From NCBI RefSeq assembly GCF_003053745.1, contig NZ_QAYE01000004.1, positions 62,001-126,000 on the forward strand: 64,000 bases of DNA, given 5' to 3'. The notes beneath the pieces were generated by a model. That model saw only the letters and a list, made by a program, of their open reading frames with translations, was not told the origin of the DNA and did no database searches. Of the stretch, positions 1 through 9,005 are shown piece by piece. The position numbers were made by a program, and so were the translations under genes. The DNA is from Sphingomonas faeni (GTDB taxonomy: Bacteria; Pseudomonadota; Alphaproteobacteria; Sphingomonadales; Sphingomonadaceae). Positions within the stretch are counted from its first letter, which is position 1. Every line of letters starts with the position of its first letter.

Positions 1-2
1 GC

Positions 3-152
3 ATTCCGCACTACTGGGTGGTCGATGGAAACCGGTCCGTCGTCCATGTCTACGCCAACCCCTTGGAAGGCGATTACACGCGGTTCCATTCGGTAGGTTT
101 CGGCGAAACACTAGACGTGCCGAGCACCGACGGCGCGATCACGATCGACTGA
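3..152 (+). CDS. C-terminal fragment of a Uma2-family (DUF820) protein
   Basis: The open frame enters from the left edge and ends at a TGA at 150-152, leaving 49 residues. They begin IPHYWVVDG, followed by a VHVYANP-type strand and a short acidic tail. The pattern I-P-x-Y-W-V-V-D is typical of the C-terminal part of Uma2-family restriction-endonuclease-like proteins, which are common in sphingomonads and of unknown biological role. The family assignment is inference from this short piece; the catalytic core lies outside the window. It converges with hemA across about 30 bases. Confidence 0.55.
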   Translation: MPHYWVVDGNRSVVHVYANPLEGDYTRFHSVGFGETLDVPSTDGAITID

Positions 153-184
153 CCAGAGTTGCCCCGCAGTGAGCGAGGCCAGCC

Positions 185-1459
185 TCAAGCCGCCTTGCGT
201 AAATCCAGGCGGCTCCAGATCTCCACCAGCGCATCCGTCAGTTCGCGCATCATCGCCTCGGTATGCGCAGGACCCGGCGTGAATCGCAGCCGCTCGGTGC
301 CGCGCGGCACGGTCGGATAGTTGATCGGCTGCACGTACACACCGTATTCGGCGAGCAGCACGTCGCTGATCTTCTTTGCCTTGACCGGATCGCCGACCAT
401 CAGCGGCACGATATGCGTATCGCCGATCATAACCGGCAGCCCGGCGTCCTTCAGCATCGCCTTGAGCATCGCCGCGGAAGCCTGCTGTCCCTCGCGCTCG
501 ACGCTCGAGCTTTTCAGATGCCGCACGCTCGCAAGCACACCAGCGACCAGCACCGGCGACAGCGAGGTCGTGAAGATGAACCCCGGTGCATATGAACGGA
601 TCACGTCGACGATAGTGCGATCGGCGGCAATATAGCCCCCCATCACGCCGAATGCCTTGCCGAGCGTGCCCTCGAGGATCGTGATCCGATGCGCGACCTC
701 GTCCCGTTCCGAAATGCCGCCGCCACGCGCGCCATACATCCCGACCGCATGGACTTCGTCGCAATAGGTCAGCGCGTTGTACCGGTCGGCCAGATCGCAC
801 ACCGCGGAGATCGGCGCGATGTCGCCCTCCATCGAATACACGCTCTCGAACGCGATCAGCTTTGGTGCCGCCGGATCTTCGGCCGCGAGGAGCTCTTCGA
901 GATGCGCGAGGTCGTTGTGGCGGAACACGCGCTTCTCGCATCCCGAATTGCGGATACCAGCGATCATCGACGCGTGGTTCAGCTCGTCGGAAAAGATGAT
1001 GCAGCCCGGCAGCACCTTCGCCAACGTCGCCAGCGTAGCCTCGTTCGAGACGTACCCGCTCGTGAACAGCAACGCCGCTTCCTTGCCGTGGAGGTCGGCG
1101 AGTTCGCCCTCCAGGTCGACATGGTAATGCGTGTTGCCGCCGATATTGCGCGTGCCGCCCGAGCCCGCGCCGACGTCATGCAACGCCTCTTCCATCGCCG
1201 CGATCACCTTCGGATGCTGGCCCATCGCGAGATAATCGTTCGAGCACCACACCGTGATCGGCTTGGGCCCGTTGTGCCCCGCGAAACAGCGCGCGTTCGG
1301 AAACGCACCCTTGTTGCGGAGAATGTCGATGAACACGCGGTAGCGCCCTTCGGCATGCAACCGATCGATCGCCTGCGTGAAAACGCGCGAATAATCGACT
1401 CGTGGACCCAAGGTAGAGTCCGTTGCCGAGATGCCGTTGGTAATCATAGGCTTGGGCAC
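185..1459 (-). CDS. hemA: 5-aminolevulinate synthase
   Basis: Condenses glycine with succinyl-CoA to make 5-aminolevulinate, the first step of tetrapyrrole synthesis by the Shemin route found in alphaproteobacteria. It is a 424-residue PLP enzyme of the alpha-oxoamine synthase family. Visible features are the RYRVFIDI start of the conserved core (from about residue 40), [12 protein letters not shown] (98-108), the DEVHAVG aspartate region (about 234-240) and the PLP-lysine motif EGTLGKAFG with K268. The first codon is GTG; an internal ATG five codons later is an alternative. About 20 residues precede the conserved core, slightly more than usual. The upstream TAG of a possible small ORF overlaps the GTG by one base (TAGTG). 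hemH, the last heme enzyme, lies about 45 kb away. Confidence 0.95.
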   Translation of the reverse strand: MPKPMITNGISATDSTLGPRVDYSRVFTQAIDRLHAEGRYRVFIDILRNKGAFPNARCFAGHNGPKPITVWCSNDYLAMGQHPKVIAAMEEALHDVGAGSGGTRNIGGNTHYHVDLEGELADLHGKEAALLFTSGYVSNEATLATLAKVLPGCIIFSDELNHASMIAGIRNSGCEKRVFRHNDLAHLEELLAAEDPAAPKLIAFESVYSMEGDIAPISAVCDLADRYNALTYCDEVHAVGMYGARGGGISERDEVAHRITILEGTLGKAFGVMGGYIAADRTIVDVIRSYAPGFIFTTSLSPVLVAGVLASVRHLKSSSVEREGQQASAAMLKAMLKDAGLPVMIGDTHIVPLMVGDPVKAKKISDVLLAEYGVYVQPINYPTVPRGTERLRFTPGPAHTEAMMRELTDALVEIWSRLDLRKAA

Positions 1460-1557
1460 TACGCCTCGCTTTCACTCGTTTCCAGCGCAATACCGCTCTT
1501 ACGGTGATCGCTTTCCTCATCCTGGGCGCACATTGCCACGATGCGCCCGCGACGCAA
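1459..1557 (-). CDS. possible small ORF coupled to hemA
   Basis: A frame of about 24-32 codons lies between murI and hemA. It reads ...[16 protein letters not shown] and ends in an acidic tail. Possible starts are TTG at 1557, GTG at 1539 or ATG at 1533. Its TAG stop overlaps the hemA GTG by one base, an arrangement typical of translational coupling. The residues are hydrophilic and protein-like rather than low-complexity. I do not recognise a family. It could be a leader peptide or chance. Confidence 0.25.
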   Translation of the reverse strand: MRRGRIVAMCAQDEESDHRKSGIALETSESEA

Positions 1558-1583
1558 GGTGCCATAGTGTCTCAGGCTGACGC

Positions 1584-2372
1584 TCAGAGCGGCTCGATCC
1601 TGGCGAATCCATGCGCAGCCAAAGCGGGGCCGAGCGCACGTTCGTCTTCACCCAACCGGGTAAAGACGGCAACGCCCTCCCCCGCTCCCGACCACGATTC
1701 GCCCTGCATCAGATGAACGATCCGCCGCGCGATTCCGGGACCGCCGTCGACGAACCGGACGCCGGGCGCCGCCTCCGCAAGCTCCGTTTCGACTAGCGGA
1801 AAATGTGTGCAGGCGTTGACGATCACGTCGATCGCGTCGCCGCCGGGTTGCGAAAACAGCCCATCCAGTACGGCGGCATAGCGTTCCGGCGCGACGACTC
1901 GGCCATGCAATTTCGCCTCGGCCATCTCTACTAGAGCTGCCGAGCCGTAGCGCAGCACCGTGCAATCGCCCGCGAACCTCGCGGCAAGATCATCGACATA
2001 CGCCTGCCGCACCGTCGCCTCGGTCCCCAGCACGCCGATCGTCCGGGTCTTCGAAAGCAATGCTGCGGGCTTGATCGCCGGCACCGTCCCCACCACCGGC
2101 AGGTCGAGCGCGGCGCGCACCACCGGTAGCGCGATCGTCGAGGCGGTGTTGCACGCGATCACGATCAGCCGTGGCCGATACCGCTCCGCCAGCCGCCCCA
2201 GCAACACCGGCACCCGCGCCGCGATCTCCGCCTCGCTTTTGGTCCCGTAGGGAAAGCCGGCCGAGTCGGCGGCATAGACGAACGGCGCATCGGGCAGCGC
2301 GGCGCGCGCCGGACCGACGATCGACAGCCCGCCGACACCGGAATCGAAGAACAGGATAGGGCGCGTGTCCAT
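1584..2372 (-). CDS. murI: glutamate racemase
   Basis: Interconverts L- and D-glutamate in the cytoplasm, supplying D-Glu for peptidoglycan stem peptides. The 262-residue product has the family N-terminus FFDSGVGGLSI (8-18) and both catalytic cysteines: C74 in IACNTAS and C188 in NACTHFPL, the latter a small variant of the usual GCTHYPL. Length is normal. ATG start. It ends about 125 bases before hemA in the same direction and is divergent from plsY, with an inverted-repeat element in the shared upstream gap. Confidence 0.93.
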   Translation of the reverse strand: MDTRPILFFDSGVGGLSIVGPARAALPDAPFVYAADSAGFPYGTKSEAEIAARVPVLLGRLAERYRPRLIVIACNTASTIALPVVRAALDLPVVGTVPAIKPAALLSKTRTIGVLGTEATVRQAYVDDLAARFAGDCTVLRYGSAALVEMAEAKLHGRVVAPERYAAVLDGLFSQPGGDAIDVIVNACTHFPLVETELAEAAPGVRFVDGGPGIARRIVHLMQGESWSGAGEGVAVFTRLGEDERALGPALAAHGFARIEPL

Positions 2373-2431
2373 GCGCGGTCCTTAGGCTGGATCGGCCCGT
2401 GCAAACCAGTCCCCGTCGTGCCCGCCCGCCT

Positions 2432-2513
2432 CGTCATCCTGACGAAAGTCAGGACCCAGGGTAGCGAGCGTCGTCCTTCGTGGCTCTGGATCCTGACTTT
2501 CGTCAGGATGACG
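2432..2513. repeat. nested inverted repeat (class 1)
   Basis: Two perfectly complementary 23-base arms (2432-2454 and 2491-2513) flank a 36-base spacer. Each arm is itself a hairpin, CCTGAC-GAAA-GTCAGG, with a GAAA loop. The same arms recur at 53968-54049. It lies in the divergent murI/plsY gap, so it cannot be a simple shared terminator. Confidence 0.85.
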
Positions 2514-2583
2514 GAGCAAGTGGTCGCCCCATTTGCCGTCAGCCCCGCGTAGCCTATAAGCCCCTCCAGAACGGGGGACATAG

Positions 2584-3201
2584 TTGCAGACGGAAATTCT
2601 CTGGGTCGCGCCCACGCTATCGCTCGTGCTGAGCTATCTGCTCGGCTCGATCCCGTTCGGCGTCATCCTGACGCGGCTCGGTGGCGCAGGCGATCTGCGC
2701 ACGATCGGCTCGGGCAACATCGGCGCGACCAACGTCCTGCGCACCGGACGCAAGGGCCTCGCCGCCGCCACGCTACTGCTCGACATGGCCAAGGGTGCGG
2801 TCGCCGTGCTGCTGGTCGCACACCTGTTCCCCGGCAACGCACTGCTCGCGGCTGCCGGTGCGTTCATCGGCCATTGCTACCCCGTCTGGCTGAAGTTCAA
2901 GGGCGGCAAGGGCGTCGCAACCCTCATGGGCATCGTCGTCGCACTCCATTGGCCGCTCGGGCTGGTCTACGCGGTAGTCTGGCTCGGCCTGCTCGCCGGC
3001 CTGCGCATCTCGTCGGTCGCCGGCATGGCCGCAGCCCTCAGCGCGCCATTTGCCGCGGCCCTGTTCGGTCGCTTCGATCTCGTTTTGCTGCTCCTCGCGC
3101 TAGCGCTGATCGTCCTGTGGAAGCACCGCGAAAACGTCGATCGCCTGTTCTCCGGCACCGAGCCACGCATCGGCCGCTCCAAACGACCGCCGGGTGACTG
3201 A
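2584..3201 (+). CDS. plsY: glycerol-3-phosphate acyltransferase PlsY
   Basis: Inner-membrane enzyme transferring the acyl group from acyl-phosphate to glycerol-3-phosphate, the first acylation in phospholipid synthesis. The 205-residue product has about five to six hydrophobic segments and the three PlsY motifs: GSGNIGATNVLRTG (about 40-53), KFKGGKGVAT (about 104-113) and WKHRENVDRL near the C-terminus. The start is TTG and gives the family's normal N-terminus. The dprA start overlaps its last 8 bases, so the two are probably co-transcribed and translationally coupled. Confidence 0.93.
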   Translation: MQTEILWVAPTLSLVLSYLLGSIPFGVILTRLGGAGDLRTIGSGNIGATNVLRTGRKGLAAATLLLDMAKGAVAVLLVAHLFPGNALLAAAGAFIGHCYPVWLKFKGGKGVATLMGIVVALHWPLGLVYAVVWLGLLAGLRISSVAGMAAALSAPFAAALFGRFDLVLLLLALALIVLWKHRENVDRLFSGTEPRIGRSKRPPGD

Positions 3202-4285
3202 CGCTACCGTTTCAAGACTTCGGCTCATCCGCACGACCGGGATCGGACCGGTCACCTATCGCCAGCTCATCGCCCGCTTCGGCAGCGCAGACGCCGCGAT
3301 CGAAGCACTCCCGATGCTCGCCCAACGCGGCGGCGGACGCGCGCCCAAGATCGCCGATGCCGCCATGGCCGAACGCGAAATAGCCGCCACCGCCAGGCTC
3401 GGCGCTCGCTACCTCTTCCTCGACGACCCCGACTATCCCCGCCTGCTGGCCGAGATCGAGACCGCACCCCCGGCACTCACCCTCCGCGGCGACATCGCCC
3501 ACGCCAGCCGCCCCTGTATCGCGATGGTCGGCGCGCGCAACGCGTCCGCCGCCGCCTGCCGCTTCGCCCGCCAGCTCGCGCTGCAACTTGCCGAGGAGGG
3601 CACGACGATCGTCTCCGGCCTAGCCCGCGGCATCGACACCGCCGCGCACATTGGGGCACTCGGCGCCTACTCCAGCGGCACCACGATCGGCGTCATCGCC
3701 AGCGGCATCGACATCGCCTACCCGCCCGACAACACCGCGTTGCAGGAGCGCATTGCCACCGAAGGCCTTCTGCTCGCCGAACAGCCACCCGGCACCGAGC
3801 CCAAGGCGCGCAATTTCCCCTCGCGCAACCGCATAATCGCCGGTCTCGCGATCGGCACGGTGGTGGTCGAGGCCGTCCCCAAATCGGGCTCGCTGATCAC
3901 CGCGCGCCTCGCCAATGAATCCGGCCGCGAAGTCATGGCTGTCCCCGGCAGCCCGCTCGACCCCCGAGCGCAAGGCTGCAACCTGCTGATCCGCGAAGGC
4001 GCTACGCTGGTGCAGTCCGCCGCCGATATTCTCGAACAGATCCGCCCGTTCGACCCGCGTTCGGTCCGCTCGCCAATCGATGCCTACGCCGCCTCGCCCC
4101 CGGAAGACGCGACCGATAGCGAGCGCCGCAGGATCACCGACCTGCTCGGCCCCGTACCGGTGACGATCGACGAACTCATCCGCCAGTCGCACCTGAGCCC
4201 GGCGGTCGTCCAGACCGTGCTGCTCGAACTCGAACTCGGCGGCCATCTGGAACGTCATGCGGGCGGCCGAGCCAGCCTGCGCTGA
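3194..4285 (+). CDS. dprA: DNA-processing protein DprA
   Basis: DprA/Smf protects incoming single-stranded DNA and loads RecA during natural transformation. The 363-residue protein shows an N-terminal helix-hairpin-like segment (TGIGPVTYRQLIARFG, about 14-29), the Rossmann-like DprA core with AMVGARNAS and VSGLARGIDTAAHIGAL (about 110-155), and a C-terminal winged-helix domain from about residue 310 (DLLGPVPVTIDELIRQ). It overlaps plsY by 8 bases. No other competence gene is nearby, which is usual because dprA is widespread in bacteria not known to be competent. Confidence 0.94.
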   Translation: MTDATVSRLRLIRTTGIGPVTYRQLIARFGSADAAIEALPMLAQRGGGRAPKIADAAMAEREIAATARLGARYLFLDDPDYPRLLAEIETAPPALTLRGDIAHASRPCIAMVGARNASAAACRFARQLALQLAEEGTTIVSGLARGIDTAAHIGALGAYSSGTTIGVIASGIDIAYPPDNTALQERIATEGLLLAEQPPGTEPKARNFPSRNRIIAGLAIGTVVVEAVPKSGSLITARLANESGREVMAVPGSPLDPRAQGCNLLIREGATLVQSAADILEQIRPFDPRSVRSPIDAYAASPPEDATDSERRRITDLLGPVPVTIDELIRQSHLSPAVVQTVLLELELGGHLERHAGGRASLR

Positions 4286-4296
4286 TCGTCCTGGTT

Positions 4297-4533
4297 TCAG
4301 GACGCCGCCAAGGCCACGCCACCCTCAGTCTGCGATTTCGCCATCCAGGCCGCAGCCCAGTCCTTTGCCTCATGCGTCTTCACTATAGCCGCAAGCAGCA
4401 GGTCCAGTTCGTGCTGATGCGAGGCGATCAGGTTAAGGACATGAGGCTCCGGATCCGACTGGCGAAGGATGACGATATTTTTGGCGAGGAACGAACACTT
4501 CCATTTCGCTATCGCGAGGTCATGTCGGGTCAC
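4297..4533 (-). CDS. small hypothetical protein (78 aa)
   Basis: I do not recognise this protein. It would be cytoplasmic with no signal peptide; the middle is amphipathic and helix-rich (LNLIASHQHELDLLLAAIV), followed by an Ala/Trp-rich stretch. The start is GTG with a good ribosome-binding site, AAGGA, six bases upstream, which supports it being real. It converges on dprA with an 11-base gap and lies at the edge of a tract clearly poorer in GC than the rest of the window, so it may have been acquired separately. Confidence 0.45.
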   Translation of the reverse strand: MTRHDLAIAKWKCSFLAKNIVILRQSDPEPHVLNLIASHQHELDLLLAAIVKTHEAKDWAAAWMAKSQTEGGVALAAS

Positions 4534-4969
4534 GCTCTATCCTTCCGGTCCAGTACGAAACATTGGCTCGCGCCTGCCAGCAACGATCCATCATGATTAC
4601 GCCGAACTGCAAGTCCTTGGCGAAAAGAGGTATCTGGTTGCGGTAGCCAGGAAGCTGGACGAAAATCGTGCGCGCGGCCAGATATAGCGGCCGGTGAAAG
4701 GGATGGCTGAGGACCGTCAATTGTAACGATCTCTGCGCCTGATCTGATCGGACGCAACGAAAGGGACTGGTCTACTGTCATCATACCGACACGGATATTG
4801 TGCCAGCAGCGCCGGCATAATCCGGGAAATACCCCGCCCCCAGGACCCCTCTCGAAAAGCAGCGCCTGCGTCCTCATCTGCGTACTTCGCTCATACCCAC
4901 CCCGGGTTGACGGCACCGCCCCTTCGTCCCCACCCTCGTACGCGTACACGTAAGGACCCCGGTTTCCCC
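4534..4969. other. gene-poor, GC-poorer stretch upstream of topA
   Basis: About 435 bases with no ORF I can defend. From about 4560 to 4860 the composition is visibly more AT-rich (roughly half GC by eye) than the flanking genes. Short open frames exist on both strands, including a 66-codon minus-strand frame at 4520-4720 that overlaps the 78-aa gene, but none has convincing protein-like features. The topA promoter must lie in the right-hand part. Confidence 0.4.
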
Positions 4970-7588
4970 ATGCAGCTTGTCATCGTCGAATCGCCTGCCA
5001 AGGCCAAAACCATCGAGAAGTATCTGGGCAGCGATTACCGCGTCCTGGCCAGCTACGGCCATGTCCGCGATCTGCCGCCCAAGGACGGCTCGGTCGATCC
5101 CGACGACGCCTTCGCGATGACGTGGGAGAATTACGCGGACAAGTCGAAGCAGCTGAAGGCGATCACCGATCTCGCCAAGGTCGCCGACCGCCTGATCCTC
5201 GCGACCGATCCGGATCGCGAGGGCGAGGCGATCTCGTGGCACGTCCGCGAAGTGCTGCGGGCAAGGAAGGCGCTCCCCAAGGAGGTCGAGCGCGTCACCT
5301 TCAACGCGATCACCAAGGCCACCGTCACCGAGGCCATGAAGAACCCGCGCGAGCTCGACGACGATCTGATCGACGCCTACCGCGCTCGTCGTGCGCTCGA
5401 TTACCTGGTCGGCTTCACGCTCTCTCCGGTGCTGTGGCGCAAGCTGCCAGGCGCCAAGTCGGCCGGTCGCGTCCAGTCGGTATCGCTCCGCCTGATCGTC
5501 CAGCGCGAGCGCGAGATCGACGTCTTCAAGCCGCAGGAATATTGGTCCGTCACCGCCGAGATGGAGCATGATGGCACCGCCTTCACCTCGCGCCTGACGC
5601 AGTTCGAGGGCAACAAGCTCGACCGCCTCTCGATCGGCAACGAGGGTGACGCCCTGCGCGCCAAGCAGGCCGTGCTCGACGGCAATTTCTCGGTCCAGTC
5701 GGTCGAGACGAAGCCCGCCGGTCGCAACCCGCCGCCGCCGTTCACCACCTCGACCTTGCAGCAGGAAGCCTCGCGCAAACTCGGTTTCTCGGCGGATCAC
5801 ACGATGCGGATCGCGCAGGGCCTCTACGAGGACGGCACGATCACCTACATGCGTACCGACGGCGTGCAGATGGATTCGAGCGCGATCAGCGCCGCGCGCC
5901 TCGCCGTCGCGAACCGCTTCGACGCGAGCTATGTCCCCGACAAGCCGCGGCAATATCAGTCGAAGGCGAAGAACGCACAGGAAGCGCACGAAGCGATCCG
6001 CCCGACCGATTTCGGCAAGGACAAGGCCGGCGGCGGCGATCACGCACGCCTCTACGACCTGATCTTCAAGCGCGCGCTGGCGAGCCAGATGGCGTCCGCC
6101 CGCATGGAGCGCACGACGGTCGAGATGGCCGACGGCACCGGCCGCAACATCCTGCGCGCGACCGGCCAGGTCGTGCTCTTTCCCGGCTATCTCGCGCTCT
6201 ACGAGGAAGGGTCGGATGACTCGGCCGATGAGGACGCCCGCCGCCTGCCGCGGATGCGCGAAGGCGATGCGCCTGCCAAGAAGAAGGTCGACGCCGAGCA
6301 GCATTTCACCCAGCCGCCGCCGCGCTTCTCCGAAGCCTCGCTGGTCAAGCGGATGGAGGAACTCGGCATCGGCCGCCCGTCCACCTACGCGTCGATCATC
6401 AAGACGCTGAAGGACCGCGCCTACGTCCGGATCGAGAAGAACCGCTTCTTCGCCGAGGAATCCGGGCGCCTGGTGACGGCGTTCCTCGAGCGCTTCTTCG
6501 AGAAATACGTCGGCTACGACTACACCGCCGAGTTAGAGGAAGAACTCGACGACGTCTCCGGCGGCCGCGCGCAGTGGCAGTCGGTGCTCGACGCGTTCTG
6601 GCGCGATTTCAAGCCGCGCACCAACGAGGTGATGGAGCAGCAGCCCTCCGCAATCACCGCCGAGCTCGACACCTTCCTCGCGCCGTATCTGTTCCCGGCC
6701 AAGGCGGACGGCGGCGATCCGCGTCTCTGCCCGAACTGCGGCGAGGGACAGCTCGCGCTCCGCGGTGGCAAGTTCGGCGCGTTCATCGCGTGCTCGAACT
6801 ATCCCGAGTGCAAGTACACACGTCGTTTCGCGCAACCCGGCGGCGACGCCGAAGCGGATGCCGGCCCGTCGACGCTTGGCACGCACCCCGACACGGGGCA
6901 GCCGATCGAGCGCAAGTCGGGTCGGTTCGGCCCGTATCTACAGATCGGCGAAGGCGAAGACCGCAAGATGGCGTCGATCCCGAAGGACATCGGCGAGCTG
7001 AACCTGGAATGGGCGGTCAAGCTGCTGTCGCTCCCGCGAACGGTCGGCAATCACCCCGAGACCGGCGAACCGATCATCTCGACGATCGGCAAGTTCGGCC
7101 CGTATCTGAAGCATGCGGGCAAGTATGCGCGGCTCCAGACGACCGCGGACGTGTTCGAGACGGGGATGAACGCGGCAGTCGTGAAGCTCGCCGAAGCCGC
7201 AGCCGGCGGCGGACGCACCGCACGCGGGGCGCAGGCGCCGCTCAAGGTGCTCGGCAACCACCCGCGCACCGAGGCCGAGATCAAGCTGATGGAGGGCCGC
7301 TACGGCGCCTACGTCACCGACGGCACGACCAACGCGACGTTGCCCAAGTCGATCGAAAAGGATCAGCTGACGCTTGAGGAAGCCGCGTCCTTGATCGACG
7401 CACGCGCCGCCGCGGCGCCGGCAACGAAGAAGAAGAAAGCGCCCGCCAAGAAGCCGGCGGCGAAAAAGGCTCCGGCCAAGACAGCAGTGGCCAAGGACGA
7501 GGCTGAAGCGAAGGCTCCGGCAAAGAAGGCGCCGGCTAAAAAGGCCCCCGCCAAGAAAGCCGCGCCAAAGAAGAAAGCCGAAGCCTAA
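4970..7588 (+). CDS. topA: DNA topoisomerase I
   Basis: Type IA topoisomerase relaxing negative supercoils. I start it at the ATG at 4970 because the product then begins MQLVIVESPAKAKTIEKYL, the canonical N-terminus; the frame is open for 21 more codons upstream. The 872-residue product has the Toprim acidic motif ATDPDREGEAIS, catalytic tyrosine about Y293 in TYMRTDGV, the LVKRMEELGIGRPSTYASII motif, a four-cysteine zinc ribbon (CPNC...CSNYPEC), further topoisomerase C-terminal repeats, and a Lys/Ala/Pro-rich basic tail (about the last 60 residues) that probably adds nonspecific DNA affinity. Followed by an inverted-repeat element. Confidence 0.96.
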   Translation: MQLVIVESPAKAKTIEKYLGSDYRVLASYGHVRDLPPKDGSVDPDDAFAMTWENYADKSKQLKAITDLAKVADRLILATDPDREGEAISWHVREVLRARKALPKEVERVTFNAITKATVTEAMKNPRELDDDLIDAYRARRALDYLVGFTLSPVLWRKLPGAKSAGRVQSVSLRLIVQREREIDVFKPQEYWSVTAEMEHDGTAFTSRLTQFEGNKLDRLSIGNEGDALRAKQAVLDGNFSVQSVETKPAGRNPPPPFTTSTLQQEASRKLGFSADHTMRIAQGLYEDGTITYMRTDGVQMDSSAISAARLAVANRFDASYVPDKPRQYQSKAKNAQEAHEAIRPTDFGKDKAGGGDHARLYDLIFKRALASQMASARMERTTVEMADGTGRNILRATGQVVLFPGYLALYEEGSDDSADEDARRLPRMREGDAPAKKKVDAEQHFTQPPPRFSEASLVKRMEELGIGRPSTYASIIKTLKDRAYVRIEKNRFFAEESGRLVTAFLERFFEKYVGYDYTAELEEELDDVSGGRAQWQSVLDAFWRDFKPRTNEVMEQQPSAITAELDTFLAPYLFPAKADGGDPRLCPNCGEGQLALRGGKFGAFIACSNYPECKYTRRFAQPGGDAEADAGPSTLGTHPDTGQPIERKSGRFGPYLQIGEGEDRKMASIPKDIGELNLEWAVKLLSLPRTVGNHPETGEPIISTIGKFGPYLKHAGKYARLQTTADVFETGMNAAVVKLAEAAAGGGRTARGAQAPLKVLGNHPRTEAEIKLMEGRYGAYVTDGTTNATLPKSIEKDQLTLEEAASLIDARAAAAPATKKKKAPAKKPAAKKAPAKTAVAKDEAEAKAPAKKAPAKKAPAKKAAPKKKAEA

Positions 7589-7590
7589 TT

Positions 7591-7694
7591 CCCCTCCCGC
7601 TCGCGGGAGGGGCTACGGGAGGGACCGAAATACCCTACGAACGCGACGTTCGCGGTGATCCCCTCCCCCAACCCCTCCCGCAGGCGGAAGGGGA
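7591..7694. repeat. inverted repeat (class 5, CCCCTCCCGC arms)
   Basis: Begins 3 bases after the topA stop. The left arm is itself a perfect hairpin, CCCCTCCCGC-TC-GCGGGAGGGG, and a related GC-rich arm closes the element at 7668-7694 (CCCTCCCGCAGGCGGAAGGGG). It may act as a terminator for the convergent genes topA and the Sel1-like gene, but there is no T-tract. Related copies: 22949, 41179, 43948, 48319 and 50681. Confidence 0.75.
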
Positions 7695-7703
7695 GCCTTC
7701 AGC

Positions 7704-8000
7704 TCAAGCAGCCCGGCGTTGCGTCAACTGCATCCAATCCCGGGCAGCACGCTGCGCCACCGAAATCTCCCGCGCAGTCATGTCCTCGGCGATCTCAGCC
7801 CGGCATTCCTGCGCGGCGATGTTCCCCGACACCGCCGCCAAGTTGAACCACTTGTGCGCCTCGATCAGGTCGAGGACGACACCCGACGTCCCCGTCGAAT
7901 ACACCATCCCGAGTTCGTAACACGCCCGGTCGTCGCCGCGCGCGGCATCCGCCAGACGGCGTTCGATTCCGATATTCGCATTCTTGAGACTGCTGCCCAT
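7704..8000 (-). CDS. Sel1-repeat-like small protein
   Basis: 98 residues without a signal peptide. The central part, ACYELGMVYSTG...VVLDLIEAHKWFNLAAVSGN, matches the Sel1/TPR-like pattern (A-x-x-x-L-G-x-x-Y, then A-x-x-W-x-x-x-A-A), giving one to one and a half repeats followed by an A-rich helix. Such short single-repeat proteins are common in sphingomonads; function is unknown, presumably protein-protein contact. ATG start. Same strand as panC downstream of it, separated by 78 bases, and convergent with topA. Confidence 0.7.
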   Translation of the reverse strand: MGSSLKNANIGIERRLADAARGDDRACYELGMVYSTGTSGVVLDLIEAHKWFNLAAVSGNIAAQECRAEIAEDMTAREISVAQRAARDWMQLTQRRAA

Positions 8001-8078
8001 GGTCTTGCCCCCAATGTTCTTAAAGGCATCCTGCGGTGATTCGGGCTACGAAATGGTTAATGGGTTAACGCTCGATTT

Positions 8079-8930
8079 TTACAACGCGTCTGGCGCATCG
8101 ATGGCGATGTTATCGATCAATCGCGTCGCACCCATCCGCGCCGCCGCCAGCAACCGCCGCGGACGGTCCGCCGCAGGGTTTTCCGCGAGCGTCTCGGCGT
8201 CCGCCAGCGCGACGTAATCGATCGTGAACCCCGCCCCGACCAACGCCGTACGCGCATCGTCCAGCACCGAGTCGACGCCCTCGCCCTTCGCGATCGCCCG
8301 CGCGGCGACACCCAAGGCTCGCGGCAAGGCGACCGCCTGCTTGCGCTGCTCGTCGTCAAGATAGATGTTGCGCGACGACATCGCCAGGCCGTCGTCGTCG
8401 CGCTGCGTCGGCACCCCGACGATATCGATCGCAAAATCGAGATCCGCGACGAACCGCCGAACAACGGCGAGCTGCTGGTAATCCTTCTCGCCGAAATACG
8501 CCGCATCAGGCCCGACCTGGTTGAACAGCTTCGACACGACCGTCGCGACGCCGTCGAAATGGCTGGGCCGCGAGGCGCCATCGAACCCATCGCTGACACC
8601 CGAGACGCGCACCGACGTCGCGAACCCATCGGGATACATCGTCTCGACCGACGGCAGCCAGAGCAGGTCGCACCCGGCTTCGGTCAGCATCCGAATGTCG
8701 GCCATCTCGCGCCGCGGATAGCGCGACAGATCCTCGTTCGGCCCGAACTGCGTCGGGTTGACGAAGATCGACGCGACGACCTTGGTCCCCGGCCGCTTCG
8801 CCGCCTCGATCAGCGCGACATGGCCGGCGTGGAGCGCGCCCATCGTCGGGACGAGCGCGACGCGCTGCCCCGCCGCACGGAAGGCGGCGACGCTTTCGCG
8901 CAACGCATTAAGGTCCCGGACGGTGTCCAC
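8079..8930 (-). CDS. panC: pantothenate synthetase
   Basis: ATP-dependent condensation of pantoate with beta-alanine to give pantothenate, the precursor of coenzyme A. The 283-residue protein carries the adenylation signature PTMGALHAGH (28-37, the HIGH-like motif), FVNPTQFGPNEDLSRYPR, FGEKDYQQL and the late SSRN motif (AMSSRNIYL). The start is GTG, supported by AGGAG seven bases upstream. It is divergent from mipZ over 75 bases. Confidence 0.95.
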   Translation of the reverse strand: MDTVRDLNALRESVAAFRAAGQRVALVPTMGALHAGHVALIEAAKRPGTKVVASIFVNPTQFGPNEDLSRYPRREMADIRMLTEAGCDLLWLPSVETMYPDGFATSVRVSGVSDGFDGASRPSHFDGVATVVSKLFNQVGPDAAYFGEKDYQQLAVVRRFVADLDFAIDIVGVPTQRDDDGLAMSSRNIYLDDEQRKQAVALPRALGVAARAIAKGEGVDSVLDDARTALVGAGFTIDYVALADAETLAENPAADRPRRLLAAARMGATRLIDNIAIDAPDAL

Positions 8931-9005
8931 GTGAAACTCCTACTCGATAAGTGCGGTCGCGGCTTCTATGAAGGGTGACTGTTACGATCAATAAGGAAAC
9001 GCGCG

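Noticed and set aside
2432..2513. Inverted repeat considered as a transcription terminator
   Set aside because: It lies between divergent genes (murI and plsY), has no T-tract, and the same arms recur at 53968.
4874..6304. Minus-strand open frame of about 476 codons inside topA
   Set aside because: No recognisable motif; antisense to conserved topoisomerase sequence.
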